A DNA stretch of 48,852 nucleotides from Candidatus Poribacteria bacterium (GCA_027625215.1 JAQBWJ010000001.1:1-48852); one strand, 5' to 3'; counted from the first letter of the stretch, positions 16,041 through 24,069 are shown. Translations and numbers: made by a program. The notes: a model not told the origin generated them from the letters alone.

Positions 16041-16153
16041 GGGCGAACAACCCAAACCGAAACCCGACGTAGCTGTCCCCGCCGCTCGGGAGGGAGCCGC
16101 CGCGATCCGCGCACGCAGCCCAGACGCGAATGACGTTCCACGAACCGCCGCGC
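16041..16153 (-). other. DGR variable repeat (VR)
   Basis: This 113-nt partner of TR lies at the 3' end of the FGE-fold gene. Template codons AAC, GAC, AGG, CAC and ATC appear here as GTC, TGG, GGC, TCC, CTC, GAC, AGC, TAC and others. In the target frame it encodes RGGSWNVIRVWAACADRGGS and onward to GFRFGLFAPQ, then TGA at 16035-16033. Variable residues fall at the ligand-binding positions of the C-type-lectin-like FGE fold used by known DGR targets. The upstream frame is open into it except for a TAG at 16167-16165. Confidence 0.96.
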
Positions 16154-16164
16154 CGCGCTTTCCA

Positions 16165-17640
16165 CTAATTTGTTGAGTATACATCTGTAATATAAGGGGC
16201 GTACCATTCGTTTAGACACCACTCCCACACGTTGCCGGACATGTCCAACGCTCCGAACGCGGACGCGCCCGAAGGATACGACCCGACCGGCGTTGTCTCG
16301 CCGACTATTCCTGCCACGTTCGCGCGACCTTCTTCCCAGTCGCCCCACGGGTATTCCCGCGCCTCCGCGCCGCCCTGAGCCGCCCACTGCCATTCCCACT
16401 CCGCCGGCAACCGGACTTCCCATTCGACGCCGTTCACCAACAGCCCGCCTGCCGACACATCCGCGTTCTTCGCCCGCATCCGGGCGTTGAGCCAGCGCGT
16501 GTAAGCGACCGCCTGATACCACGTGACTCGCTCGCGCGGAACGTCGGGAAGGTCGTTGAACTGATTCTCCAACGCGCGTTGCGGCGGAGTGTATTGCGCC
16601 GGCATGTCGCGCCACCATTCCGGGTTGTCGAACCCGTCCGCCGATTGGACGAAGGCGTCGTATTGCGCGTTCGTGATCTCGTGCTTGGCGATGTAGAACG
16701 GCTCCACGTCGAACGTTGCGCCGTTTCTGAGCGTAATGCTGCCGCCCGGCGACACCGGCAGGAAGACGATGCCTTCCGACTCGAAGGAGGAGCCGGTTCC
16801 GCCGTTGCTCGGCTTCTCTCCTGATTCGGGGTCTAGTGTCTGCTGAAGGTCGTTCAACGCGACGGATTTATCGGCCTTCGCCTGTTCATTCCGCACGAGT
16901 TGGCCGAGCGCAGCGTCCGTAACAGCAACGGCTCCCTGTTCTAAGATTTCTTCGCCTACGAATACCCCTGCGACGGTCAGCGCTCCGTCGGCGAGTTCGA
17001 GGGCGTGAGCAATCTCCGAATCCGGCGCTTCTTCCTGCGCGATATACATCGCCCCTTTTGTAAGAAATCCCCCGCAGGCCACGACAGCCGCAACGATTCC
17101 TATATGCGGCGGTATAAGAGCAAGCACCCCGCTGAGAACGCAGGACATGGCGCTAAAACCGAGGTGCATAGCAATTAGCTGGCTTTCGGTCGTCCCTTGT
17201 AGAGCAAGCGCTGGAGAGGCCTGGAGATCGTCATGACGTTCGACACCGCGCACCACTTCGGTTGTGCCGTCCGGTCGAAGCACGCCGACATCAACCGTCG
17301 TGTCCGTCCAGTTGTCGAAGAGGAATGTATAGCCTTCGCCGAACGCCTCGATTGGGAGTCCGTCCGAACCCACTTTCATCAAAAGCGATGAGCCGTCGGG
17401 AGTCGTGAACACGCCGCCTGAAGCGGTTGCGCCTCCATCGTCGCTCAACAGAGTGAACGTTTCGCCTGTCTTATAAACGACGAATGCCGGAGCTTTCGGG
17501 TTGTCGGAGACAAACGCCCATGCGTCGGCGTTGTCGATTTCTGCGAAGTCGGAGTTATCTTTGTCTTCGCCGCATGACAATGCCCACATCGAGACCAAGC
17601 AGAACGCCAATACTCCCGCGAGCCATCTCCAGCGCGTCAT
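16165..17640 (-). CDS. DGR target: FGE-sulfatase-fold lipoprotein, interrupted by an amber codon before VR
   Basis: This 491-residue ORF starts with a lipoprotein signal (MTRWRWLAGVLAF, lipobox WALSC with Cys23), so it should sit on the envelope. A hydrophobic segment follows in the middle (SGVLALIPPHIGIVAAVVAC). From about residue 290 it has the formylglycine-generating-enzyme fold: EPFYIAKHEITNAQYDAF, PRERVTWYQAVAYTRWLN, LPAEWEWQWAAQGG, then FGALDMSGNVWEWCLNEWY. It stops at TAG (16167-16165). The same frame continues without break through WKARRGGSW and the variable repeat to TGA at 16033. Either a nonsense mutation has separated the variable tip or the codon is read through. GGGAGG precedes the ATG. 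Confidence 0.9.
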   Translation of the reverse strand: MTRWRWLAGVLAFCLVSMWALSCGEDKDNSDFAEIDNADAWAFVSDNPKAPAFVVYKTGETFTLLSDDGGATASGGVFTTPDGSSLLMKVGSDGLPIEAFGEGYTFLFDNWTDTTVDVGVLRPDGTTEVVRGVERHDDLQASPALALQGTTESQLIAMHLGFSAMSCVLSGVLALIPPHIGIVAAVVACGGFLTKGAMYIAQEEAPDSEIAHALELADGALTVAGVFVGEEILEQGAVAVTDAALGQLVRNEQAKADKSVALNDLQQTLDPESGEKPSNGGTGSSFESEGIVFLPVSPGGSITLRNGATFDVEPFYIAKHEITNAQYDAFVQSADGFDNPEWWRDMPAQYTPPQRALENQFNDLPDVPRERVTWYQAVAYTRWLNARMRAKNADVSAGGLLVNGVEWEVRLPAEWEWQWAAQGGAEAREYPWGDWEEGRANVAGIVGETTPVGSYPSGASAFGALDMSGNVWEWCLNEWYAPYITDVYSTN

Positions 17641-17689
17641 CGCTCCGTCCTCCCGTCCGGTGTGTCGTGAACGAACACATCAGTAGACT

Positions 17690-18217
17690 TTACCACTTCT
17701 CGCGGAACTCGCGCACCGCTTCTTCCGGAGATAGATTCAAATATAACTCAGTTGTAGAGAGGCGGTCATGCCCCAGAAGCGACTGTAGCGCGCGCGTCGA
17801 GATGCCCTTCTGGACGCACATGACGGAGAACGTGTGCCGAAGCACGTGCGGGCTCACCGGCTTGGCGATGCCGGCGCGGTTGGCGACGCGCTTGACGAGC
17901 CGCTGAACCGTCCTGTCCGACATCCCGATCTCGTTCTCGAACGCGAATTGCTTCTCCAGCAGCAGGCGGACCCGCCCGGTCATCGGGACGATCCGCCGCT
18001 TCGTCTTCTTACCGTACGGACCGCCTTTGCCAAAGATCACCAGCCGGCGTTCCTGCCACTGGATGTTGTCCTTCTTCAGTCCGGCGAACTCCGCGACGCG
18101 CAGTCCCGTGTCGAGCAACGTGAAGACGACGAGTTTCTCCTCGAACGACTCGGCGGCGTTGACGAGCCGGTCGGTCTCCTCGCGGTTGAGCGGTTCGCGT
18201 TTGTGTTGGTAGGGCAT
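17690..18217 (-). CDS. Minimal tyrosine recombinase (XerD-like)
   Basis: This 175-residue protein consists only of the catalytic domain: R40 (TGLR), H124 and R127 (HVLRH), H150 (LLGH) and nucleophile Y159. The N-terminal core-binding (SAM-like) domain of Xer proteins is missing, and GGAGG ahead of the ATG argues that the start is right. Such short integrases occur on plasmids and transposons. It lies just upstream of the DGR target on the same strand and could have moved the cassette, or could resolve plasmid multimers. Confidence 0.88.
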   Translation of the reverse strand: MPYQHKREPLNREETDRLVNAAESFEEKLVVFTLLDTGLRVAEFAGLKKDNIQWQERRLVIFGKGGPYGKKTKRRIVPMTGRVRLLLEKQFAFENEIGMSDRTVQRLVKRVANRAGIAKPVSPHVLRHTFSVMCVQKGISTRALQSLLGHDRLSTTELYLNLSPEEAVREFREKW

Positions 18218-18380
18218 GGTGACGACGCCTCCGATAAGTGGATGGTGTCGTTCATTCTACCAAAAGACGACAGGATGTCGCAATCTCTGAATTGCCGACC
18301 CGCATGGATATTGAAGTGTCAGGAAGGGGAGGGGAGGGCGTGTCGCACTTTTACACAGAAGGCGACAGATAAGGACATCG

Positions 18381-18659
18381 TCAGATCGTTTTAACCACTG
18401 CTTGTACTGACGGACGACCAAGCAAAGATACAAGAGGTTGACCACTTTCGAGCGCGCTGCAGAGTGAACTGTAGGTCGCGAAGTTGACCCGAAAGCTCAT
18501 TGGAGTTCCGTCAGAGCTGGCGATAGTTATGAGCTGAACGTTTGACCGTACGACATTCTGAACGCTCAACAGGAGGTAAGTATCCGCGCCTGCCTCATGT
18601 TCAAACCGTAGGTACATTACATGATGTCCTTCCAAGGAACGGCAGTAGTCAGTCATCAA
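18381..18659 (-). CDS. Possible small hypothetical protein
   Basis: This 92-codon frame with a balanced composition and alternating strands ('MYLRFEHEAGADTYLLLSVQ') starts at TTG or internally at an ATG (residue 15) preceded by GGAAGG. No family is recognised. It is the only plausible gene in the 18218-18743 interval, which otherwise shows nothing clear. Confidence 0.35.
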   Translation of the reverse strand: MMTDYCRSLEGHHVMYLRFEHEAGADTYLLLSVQNVVRSNVQLITIASSDGTPMSFRVNFATYSSLCSALESGQPLVSLLGRPSVQAVVKTI

Positions 18660-18743
18660 CGCTCGTACACGCGGTCACGGAACGGCGCAAGTGCGCCAAG
18701 TCTCATTGTAACCAAGAGACAGTGCCTGGCGTAACCTCAAGGA

Positions 18744-19142
18744 GATGCCGGGCACTGACACGCATCACAGGGCGACAACAGGCGACGCCCGGCGCATCGG
18801 AAACAGGGAGCCACGCAATGCCGAGCACTGACACGCACGCGCCGGGCACTGCCGAGCATCGGGTCAATTCAGAAGAGATGGTGTGGTTGCCGATCGCCGA
18901 AGCCGCCTCGCGGTTGAAGTGCGATCCGGGAACCATTCGTCGCCGGTTCAATAACCCGAACTACACGTTCAAATACGAACGCCGCGAAGTGTACGGCGGC
19001 GTCGAATACGGCATCCCGAAAGCGGAACTGGACGCCGTCGACGCGACAGGCAACGCCGGGCACGCAGCGGCAGGCGATGCCCGGCAACCGGAGACAATGC
19101 CGAGCGATGCCGAGCACGCGCCGCACGGCGATGCCGGGCACT
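18744..19142 (+). repeat. Degenerate GATGCCGGGCAC-type repeats around the start of the kfrA-like gene
   Basis: A short motif close to GATGCCGGGCAC (variants ATGCCGAGCAC, GATGCCCGGC) recurs about ten times. Some copies lie upstream of the gene (18744, about 18785), some over its start (18818, about 18840) and some in the coding linker (about 19053-19142), with none in the helix-turn-helix segment between. Copies at 18744 and 18818 share 19 of 20 bases, so the start region appears duplicated. In the protein they give GDAGH, DAEH and NAGH peptides. Confidence 0.65.
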
Positions 19143-19666
19143 CACAGGCGCACGATCATATCGCGTCGGAGTGGCGAGAAGATCTCCTCGCGCAAATCGA
19201 AATCCTCATCGCGGAGAATGCATCCCTCCAAGAGGACAAGTCCCACCTCCGCTCCATGATCGACAAACTGGATGAGGCACATCACGAAGAACTTGGTCGG
19301 CTGAAGTCTCAGTTGGAAGAGTCCCAATTCGAGAACAAGTCGAAGGACGCGAAGATCGAGGTGCTGGAAGTGCAGCTCTCCCAGCTGGAAACCGAACTGC
19401 GCGAGACGCTCCGCGAATCCGAGCAGCGGAGCACTCAGTTGGCACATCGGATCGCGGACCTTGTCCAGGAGGTCGAGCAGAATCGAACGCGCGTGTACGA
19501 ACTCGCCCCGCTCGCAAAGGAAGTTCCACGTCTCCAGGCGGCAGTTGAGGAACGGGAAGTGGGATTGATTGATGCCGAGCGTGAGCTTGCCCAAGTTCGC
19601 CAGATTGAATCGGGGCGGTTGACAGGTCCCATCTACCGCCTTTTACAGAAGAAGGTCAGGCGGTAG
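18818..19666 (+). CDS. KfrA-like DNA-binding coiled-coil protein
   Basis: This 282-residue protein begins with a helix-turn-helix segment ('MVWLPIAEAASRLKCDPGTI' then RRRF), followed by a His/Ala/Gly/Asp-rich linker made of repeats. A long coiled coil follows (about 115-265, rich in Glu/Gln/Leu heptads such as LEVQLSQLETELRETLRESE), with a basic end. This is the architecture of plasmid KfrA-type proteins, which bind near their own promoter and support segregation. The ATG at 18818 has GGGAG 7 bases upstream. It lies 130 bases from the iterons and in the same direction as rep. KfrA homology is inferred from architecture only. Confidence 0.7.
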   Translation: MPSTDTHAPGTAEHRVNSEEMVWLPIAEAASRLKCDPGTIRRRFNNPNYTFKYERREVYGGVEYGIPKAELDAVDATGNAGHAAAGDARQPETMPSDAEHAPHGDAGHSQAHDHIASEWREDLLAQIEILIAENASLQEDKSHLRSMIDKLDEAHHEELGRLKSQLEESQFENKSKDAKIEVLEVQLSQLETELRETLRESEQRSTQLAHRIADLVQEVEQNRTRVYELAPLAKEVPRLQAAVEEREVGLIDAERELAQVRQIESGRLTGPIYRLLQKKVRR

Positions 19667-19713
19667 TCGTCAGTACCTCCGAAAAATCTCTGCCTTCCAA
19701 AGAAGCGACGACA

Positions 19714-19757
19714 TTCCGTTGTTGTTTTAAGAGTTTTGTACGTTTTAGGAGTTTTAC
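19714..19757. other. AT-rich unwinding element of the origin
   Basis: Two direct copies of a GTTTTA(A/G)GAGTTTT unit followed by TACG-like ends sit about 45 bases before the first iteron, in otherwise GC-rich DNA. An AT-rich repeat next to iterons is the expected DNA unwinding element. No DnaA box was seen beside it. Confidence 0.6.
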
Positions 19758-19799
19758 GCGCCTGAAAACCCGCACGGTACGCGGGATTGAGCGCGCTAT

Positions 19800-20083
19800 G
19801 GTCTACATCTATGGGGTGAAAGGTCTACGGATATGGGGTGAAAGGTCTACGGATATGGGGTCAAAGGACTACATCTATGGGGTAAAGGTCTACGGATATG
19901 GGGTGAAATCAAACTCACTGTGAATCCGCATCATACCTGCATTTATCGGAATGGTCTACAGATATGGGGTCGAAAGGTCTACGGATATGGGGTTGTGATA
20001 TCTCGCGGGTTTCTGCCTCTTTGATCCGTCGGTTCTGATCGGTTAGGTCTACAGGCGTGGGGTCGGGAAGGTCTACAAATGAC
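19800..20083 (+). repeat. Iteron array (plasmid replication origin)
   Basis: Eight direct copies of GGTCTACGGATATGGGGTG or close variants start at 19800, 19822, 19844, 19866, 19887, 19953, 19976 and 20046. A half copy starts at 20070, just before rep. The first five are spaced 21-22 bp, two helical turns, so Rep would bind one face. GAAA or CAAA joins most copies. The last copies lie where the rep promoter should be, suggesting that Rep represses itself. Confidence 0.93.
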
Positions 20084-20159
20084 ATTGTGCGACGTAGTCC
20101 TTTGCGGTATAAGGGTGACAACCGATTCCGATCTCACCTCTCGTCAAGAGGGATGCCTG

Positions 20160-21575
20160 ATGAGTGACGATCGACAGAACCTCCCGGAACCCGTCCCTGA
20201 GATTGTGGGGCCCAGTTCCGCGATCAAGCACAGCGCCGCCATCCAGATCGAGAATAGCATCTCGCTCCTGCAGCGCCGCACGTGGAACGTGCTGCTTGCG
20301 AACGCTTACGACGAATTGGCAGAGCGGGAAGTTCACACGATCAAGGTACAGCACCTGATGAACGTGCTCGGCTTTGAGAGCAAGAACGAACGCTATCTCA
20401 AAGAAGCGCTGAAAGCACTTGCGGGCTGCACGGTCGAGTGGAACCTCCTCGGCAAGGATGGGACGGAACGGTGGGGCGTGACGGCGCTCCTCGCGCAGGC
20501 GGAGATCGAGAGCGGCATCTGCACCTATGCTTACAGCCCGGTGCTGCGCCGGCGTCTGCACAACCCGAACATGTACGCGAAGATCAGCCTGAGCATCCAG
20601 AAGCGGTTCAACAGCAAGCACGCGCTCGCGCTCTACGAGCTCTGTCTGGACTATCTCTTCGAGGCGCGAAATTACGGCGAGACGCCATTCATCCCAATCA
20701 CGACATTCCGTCGGCTCATGGGACTGGACGACGGCATTTATCCGACGTTCAAGCGTCTCAATCAGCGGGTCATCAAGGAGCCCGTCGAAGAAATCAACGA
20801 TGTGACCGATCTGAACGTGCGCGTCGAATACCGGCGCAAAGGACGGAAAGTCGTCGCGGTGAAGTTCCGCATCTGGTGCACGGTGGAACTCGCCGAAAAG
20901 CCGGAACTACAGGGCGAACTCTTCCCGGATCGCTCTCAACTGCCGCCACTCGTTGCGGACCTCATCGAAGCGGGGCTACCGAAGCAGGAGGCGATGACGG
21001 TCTACGAACAGGGGTTCGACTACGTGAACCCGGATAAACGATCCCATCGCACCGACTTTGTACGGTATATCAGCGAGAAGATCGATCTGCTCCACCGCCG
21101 GCAACGTGAAGGCAAGATCAAGAACCCGGTTGGATTCCTCCTCGAAGCGATCCGGGAGGACTATACGAACTTCGAGTTCGAGGCACGTGAACGGGCGCGG
21201 ATGCGTCAAGTCATCTCTCAGGATTTGACGACGCTCCTGAAGGAGAAGGAGACCATCGAGCAGGTCTATCAGGAGGCGGTTGAGCGCGCTTGCGCCCGGT
21301 TCCTAAAGGATGATGCCGAACGCGCGCAGTCCATTCTGGACGCCGTCGTTCAATCCAACCCGTTCTATCGTTCGTACGTAGATCGCAAGAAGACCGCATT
21401 GGAGAACTACGAAGATCGCCCGTTGCTTGCCGGGGTGATCAACCATCAACTGCGAACGGACTACCCGGAGACCTTCGACAAGATCGAGCGGGAGTTCAAA
21501 GGCAAGTTATCTGAGGTTGGCGAGAAGATTGCCGTGCTTGAAGCTGAGCGCGACTCTTCGATTTCAAAGTTTTGA
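20160..21575 (+). CDS. rep: Rep_3-family plasmid replication initiator
   Basis: This 471-residue protein has the two winged-helix domains of Rep_3/RepB initiators in residues about 15-240: 'IENSISLLQRRTWNVLLANA', then a second domain around 'KHALALYELCLDYLFEARNY' and 'FIPITTFRRLMGLDDGIYPT'. A long helical, charged C-terminal region follows. Such proteins bind iterons as monomers and open the origin. The ATG at 20160 is preferred because AAGAGGG lies 9 bases upstream; an in-frame ATG at 20079 lies inside the half iteron. The adjacent iterons strongly support function. Confidence 0.93.
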   Translation: MSDDRQNLPEPVPEIVGPSSAIKHSAAIQIENSISLLQRRTWNVLLANAYDELAEREVHTIKVQHLMNVLGFESKNERYLKEALKALAGCTVEWNLLGKDGTERWGVTALLAQAEIESGICTYAYSPVLRRRLHNPNMYAKISLSIQKRFNSKHALALYELCLDYLFEARNYGETPFIPITTFRRLMGLDDGIYPTFKRLNQRVIKEPVEEINDVTDLNVRVEYRRKGRKVVAVKFRIWCTVELAEKPELQGELFPDRSQLPPLVADLIEAGLPKQEAMTVYEQGFDYVNPDKRSHRTDFVRYISEKIDLLHRRQREGKIKNPVGFLLEAIREDYTNFEFEARERARMRQVISQDLTTLLKEKETIEQVYQEAVERACARFLKDDAERAQSILDAVVQSNPFYRSYVDRKKTALENYEDRPLLAGVINHQLRTDYPETFDKIEREFKGKLSEVGEKIAVLEAERDSSISKF

Positions 21576-21675
21576 TTCACGTTTCCACAGGCTGCACAAG
21601 GTACCTCTTCTGCTCCGATGCGCAGCCCGCGCTGTCTGACGACGCGCGAACAGTATGTCTGTAAGGAGTAATCGA

Positions 21676-22710
21676 ATGCGAGACAAGCGATCCGACTATG
21701 TCATTCATTGGACTGGAAAAGACATCGACGTTGCACATCGCCTGAATCCTGCTGTTCGTCGTCAAGCGTATATAGATCGCCTTCAGCGGACACTTCGGGG
21801 CGATCCCGACCACTATCCGTCTGATCAAGAGGACGCACCTAAAGACCAGCGAGAAGCGATGCCGGGTCTATGGATGACATGGACTACTGAATCGCTGCAC
21901 GGACAACGGAACGCGACAATCCAGAACATCGTGATGCCTGCGACGTGTTTTACCGAGCTTCCGCTGACGAGCGCACGCGGACATACGACCCGATATGGGT
22001 GCATGGGATTCGGCTTCACGCGCCGGTTCGTTATGGAACGTCGTGGTAATCCTGTGTTATATGTCGCCGGCAAACCCTCATACGATGTGATTATTCAGAA
22101 CATTCGTGGCGCCATGGATATGTTCGAAGCGCTGGAAAACGCAGAAATGCAAGCGCAACAACAGACCCAACCGCCGTCGGACTTTGATCTGGACGATGCC
22201 CTGAGGGTGTTACGAGACGGCATCGGCGATCCACAACTCCAACAGACATTCGAACACCTCGAGCGTTGGCTCAGGGCAAATCCTCGGATCAGGATCAATA
22301 CGAGACAATACCCAAACTGGACGAATGCGGAAGCCTTTTTCAATCATAAAATCGGTATGTGGCTGGTCGCGGCCTTTCTCAAAAACATGTCGCAGTGTCC
22401 TGACGATGAGGATATGACGTATCTCAATGAGATGGAGTGGCGTATTGTTCACTCTCATCCCGCTGAAAACGACGGACTCCTTAGGCAGACACAGCACATG
22501 AGGGACGCGCTGGAAACTGGGCGACCAGGTCCAAATCCTCCCTGCAAGATTCCCTTCGATGCATGTCAGTTGAAAGTGTTGGTATTCCCGGACAGCGAGA
22601 CAAAGCAGACCGCGATGAATAATCCGTCGATCTTTGAATGGTTTCGCCTCTCCACCGGAGAAATGCGCTACCCAATCATCCTCACGATCGATGAACTCGA
22701 AGCTATCTGA
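21676..22710 (+). CDS. AbiGi-like abortive-infection family protein
   Basis: This 344-residue protein has, at about 85-140, the block 'NATIQNIVMPATCFTELPLT', then TRYGCMGFGFTRRFV and NPVLYV. This matches the pattern of AbiGi-type proteins (CFTE-PL...YG..GFGF.R.FV...PVLYV). AbiGi is described as the antitoxin-like part of an abortive phage-resistance pair. No AbiGii partner is recognised next to it. AAGGAG lies 7 bases before the ATG. It directly follows rep, a usual place for plasmid-borne defence or addiction genes. The C-terminal 150 residues are not recognised. Confidence 0.7.
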   Translation: MRDKRSDYVIHWTGKDIDVAHRLNPAVRRQAYIDRLQRTLRGDPDHYPSDQEDAPKDQREAMPGLWMTWTTESLHGQRNATIQNIVMPATCFTELPLTSARGHTTRYGCMGFGFTRRFVMERRGNPVLYVAGKPSYDVIIQNIRGAMDMFEALENAEMQAQQQTQPPSDFDLDDALRVLRDGIGDPQLQQTFEHLERWLRANPRIRINTRQYPNWTNAEAFFNHKIGMWLVAAFLKNMSQCPDDEDMTYLNEMEWRIVHSHPAENDGLLRQTQHMRDALETGRPGPNPPCKIPFDACQLKVLVFPDSETKQTAMNNPSIFEWFRLSTGEMRYPIILTIDELEAI

Positions 22711-22734
22711 GACAGTTGGTCCGATAGTCAGGTT

Positions 22735-23313
22735 CTATACGATGGCATTACTGATGTCCAGCCGTCGCGCAACCTCATCCCGCTTCTTACTGGTGATCTT
22801 CGCATAGACCATCGTATTCTGAACGTTCCGGTGTCCGAGCCGATCCTGCACCTCGGCGATGTCGCAGCCCGCGTCGAGCATGTGCGTGCCGAGACTGTGC
22901 TTCAGAGCGTGCGGGCTCACCTTCGACTCATCGATTCCCGCTGCCTTCGCGTACTTCTTGATGAGCCGGAAGACGACTGTGCGGTCGATCGGGTTGCCGC
23001 GATTCGAGACGAACAGATACGGCAGGTCGTCCTCACGCGAGCGCAGGTAGGACTGGATGAGCTTCCAGCAATCCGGCGGCAACGGGTATTCGCCACCGTA
23101 GGAGCCTTTGATGCGCCGGATCGTGATGCGCCGTCGGTCGCGGTCGACGTCGTCGATATGAAGGTTCGTCGCCTCCGAGACGCGAAGCCCCATTCGATAG
23201 GTGAGGTACAAAAGCGCTTTGTCGCGCTTGCCCTGTTTCGTGTCCGTCGGGATGGCGTTCAGAAGACGTCGGAGCTCGTCCTGCGTCAGATAACGAATCG
23301 TCTTTTCGTTCAT
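22735..23313 (-). CDS. Minimal tyrosine recombinase with HxxK active-site variant
   Basis: This 192-residue catalytic-domain-only tyrosine recombinase has R44 (YRMGLR), H135, K138 (HALKH), H161 (RLGHRN) and Y170. In most family members the HxxR arginine occupies the position of K138, so the second catalytic arginine is replaced by lysine. It lacks a core-binding domain, like the protein at 17690, but differs clearly from it in sequence. AGGG precedes the ATG. Together the two recombinases bracket the replication module. Confidence 0.88.
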   Translation of the reverse strand: MNEKTIRYLTQDELRRLLNAIPTDTKQGKRDKALLYLTYRMGLRVSEATNLHIDDVDRDRRRITIRRIKGSYGGEYPLPPDCWKLIQSYLRSREDDLPYLFVSNRGNPIDRTVVFRLIKKYAKAAGIDESKVSPHALKHSLGTHMLDAGCDIAEVQDRLGHRNVQNTMVYAKITSKKRDEVARRLDISNAIV

Positions 23314-23334
23314 GGATCCCTGCTTAGCGGCGTG

Positions 23335-23781
23335 TCATGGGTGGTTGTTCGGGTTCTCGATCGCCAACCGTTCAGCTGCTGCCGCCGTGTTCAGGTTCTC
23401 ATCCGCCGAAATGAATGTGATGGATTGATCCTGAGCGAGCTCAATTGCTGCGGACAATTGAACGGAATCGTAGCCGCGGAGACCGTATCGCTTCGCCAAC
23501 GCCATCGCGCGGCGGATGACGGGGATGTTGACATCGACCCGACGGTACCGATGATCCCACTCACGCTCGAACTGTCCGATAAGCGCTTCCAGCTCTTCCT
23601 GCGAAATATCTCCGCGCCGTCGGCTGCGCGTCAACGACGAGATGACCTCCGGACCCGTGATCCACGCAAGGTAGATGCGATTACCGGCAGACGGGCGCAT
23701 CAGATCATGTACCCACTCACTCCCAGTTTCGACGAGATAGCGTTTGACGAATGCGCTCGTATCAAAGAAGATCGCCGCCAT
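23335..23781 (-). CDS. VapC-like PIN-domain toxin
   Basis: This 148-residue PIN domain has acidic residues in FFDTSAFVKRY (D7), GPEVISSL, RGYDSVQLSAA and FISADENL, the usual four for a Mg-dependent ribonuclease. The ATG overlaps the antitoxin stop by one base (TGATG). Confidence 0.88.
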   Translation of the reverse strand: MAAIFFDTSAFVKRYLVETGSEWVHDLMRPSAGNRIYLAWITGPEVISSLTRSRRRGDISQEELEALIGQFEREWDHRYRRVDVNIPVIRRAMALAKRYGLRGYDSVQLSAAIELAQDQSITFISADENLNTAAAAERLAIENPNNHP

Positions 23782-24044
23782 CAGCGGCGTTCCCGGATGA
23801 TCACCTCGGAAAGGGGTTCCCCTTTGACCGCAACCGGCTTGAACGCATCGAACTCCTCGTCTGTCATCTCATCGTCGGGAACGGTGATATGGATGCCTCG
23901 ATTCGCCGCCTTCCGCACGAGTTCCGCTTCGTCAGCCGCCGTTGTCGGTCGGAGCATCCGATCGAGCGCTTCCTGAACCGCCCTTTGATCTTGCGGCGGG
24001 AGCGTCTCGATGTCGCGAAGCACTTGATCCAGTTTCGTCGCCAT
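23781..24044 (-). CDS. Antitoxin of the PIN module
   Basis: This 87-residue acidic protein has an N-terminal helix (MATKLDQVLRDIETLP) and a basic C-terminus (SEVIIRERR). It precedes and overlaps the PIN toxin by one base. It is clearly related to the next ORF upstream (24070-24327), with shared MAT(K/Q)LD(Q/E)VLR starts and ERR ends. It does not look like AbrB, RHH or Phd types. Confidence 0.75.
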   Translation of the reverse strand: MATKLDQVLRDIETLPPQDQRAVQEALDRMLRPTTAADEAELVRKAANRGIHITVPDDEMTDEEFDAFKPVAVKGEPLSEVIIRERR

Positions 24045-24069
24045 CCGTTCTTCCCTTGATTGATGAGGC

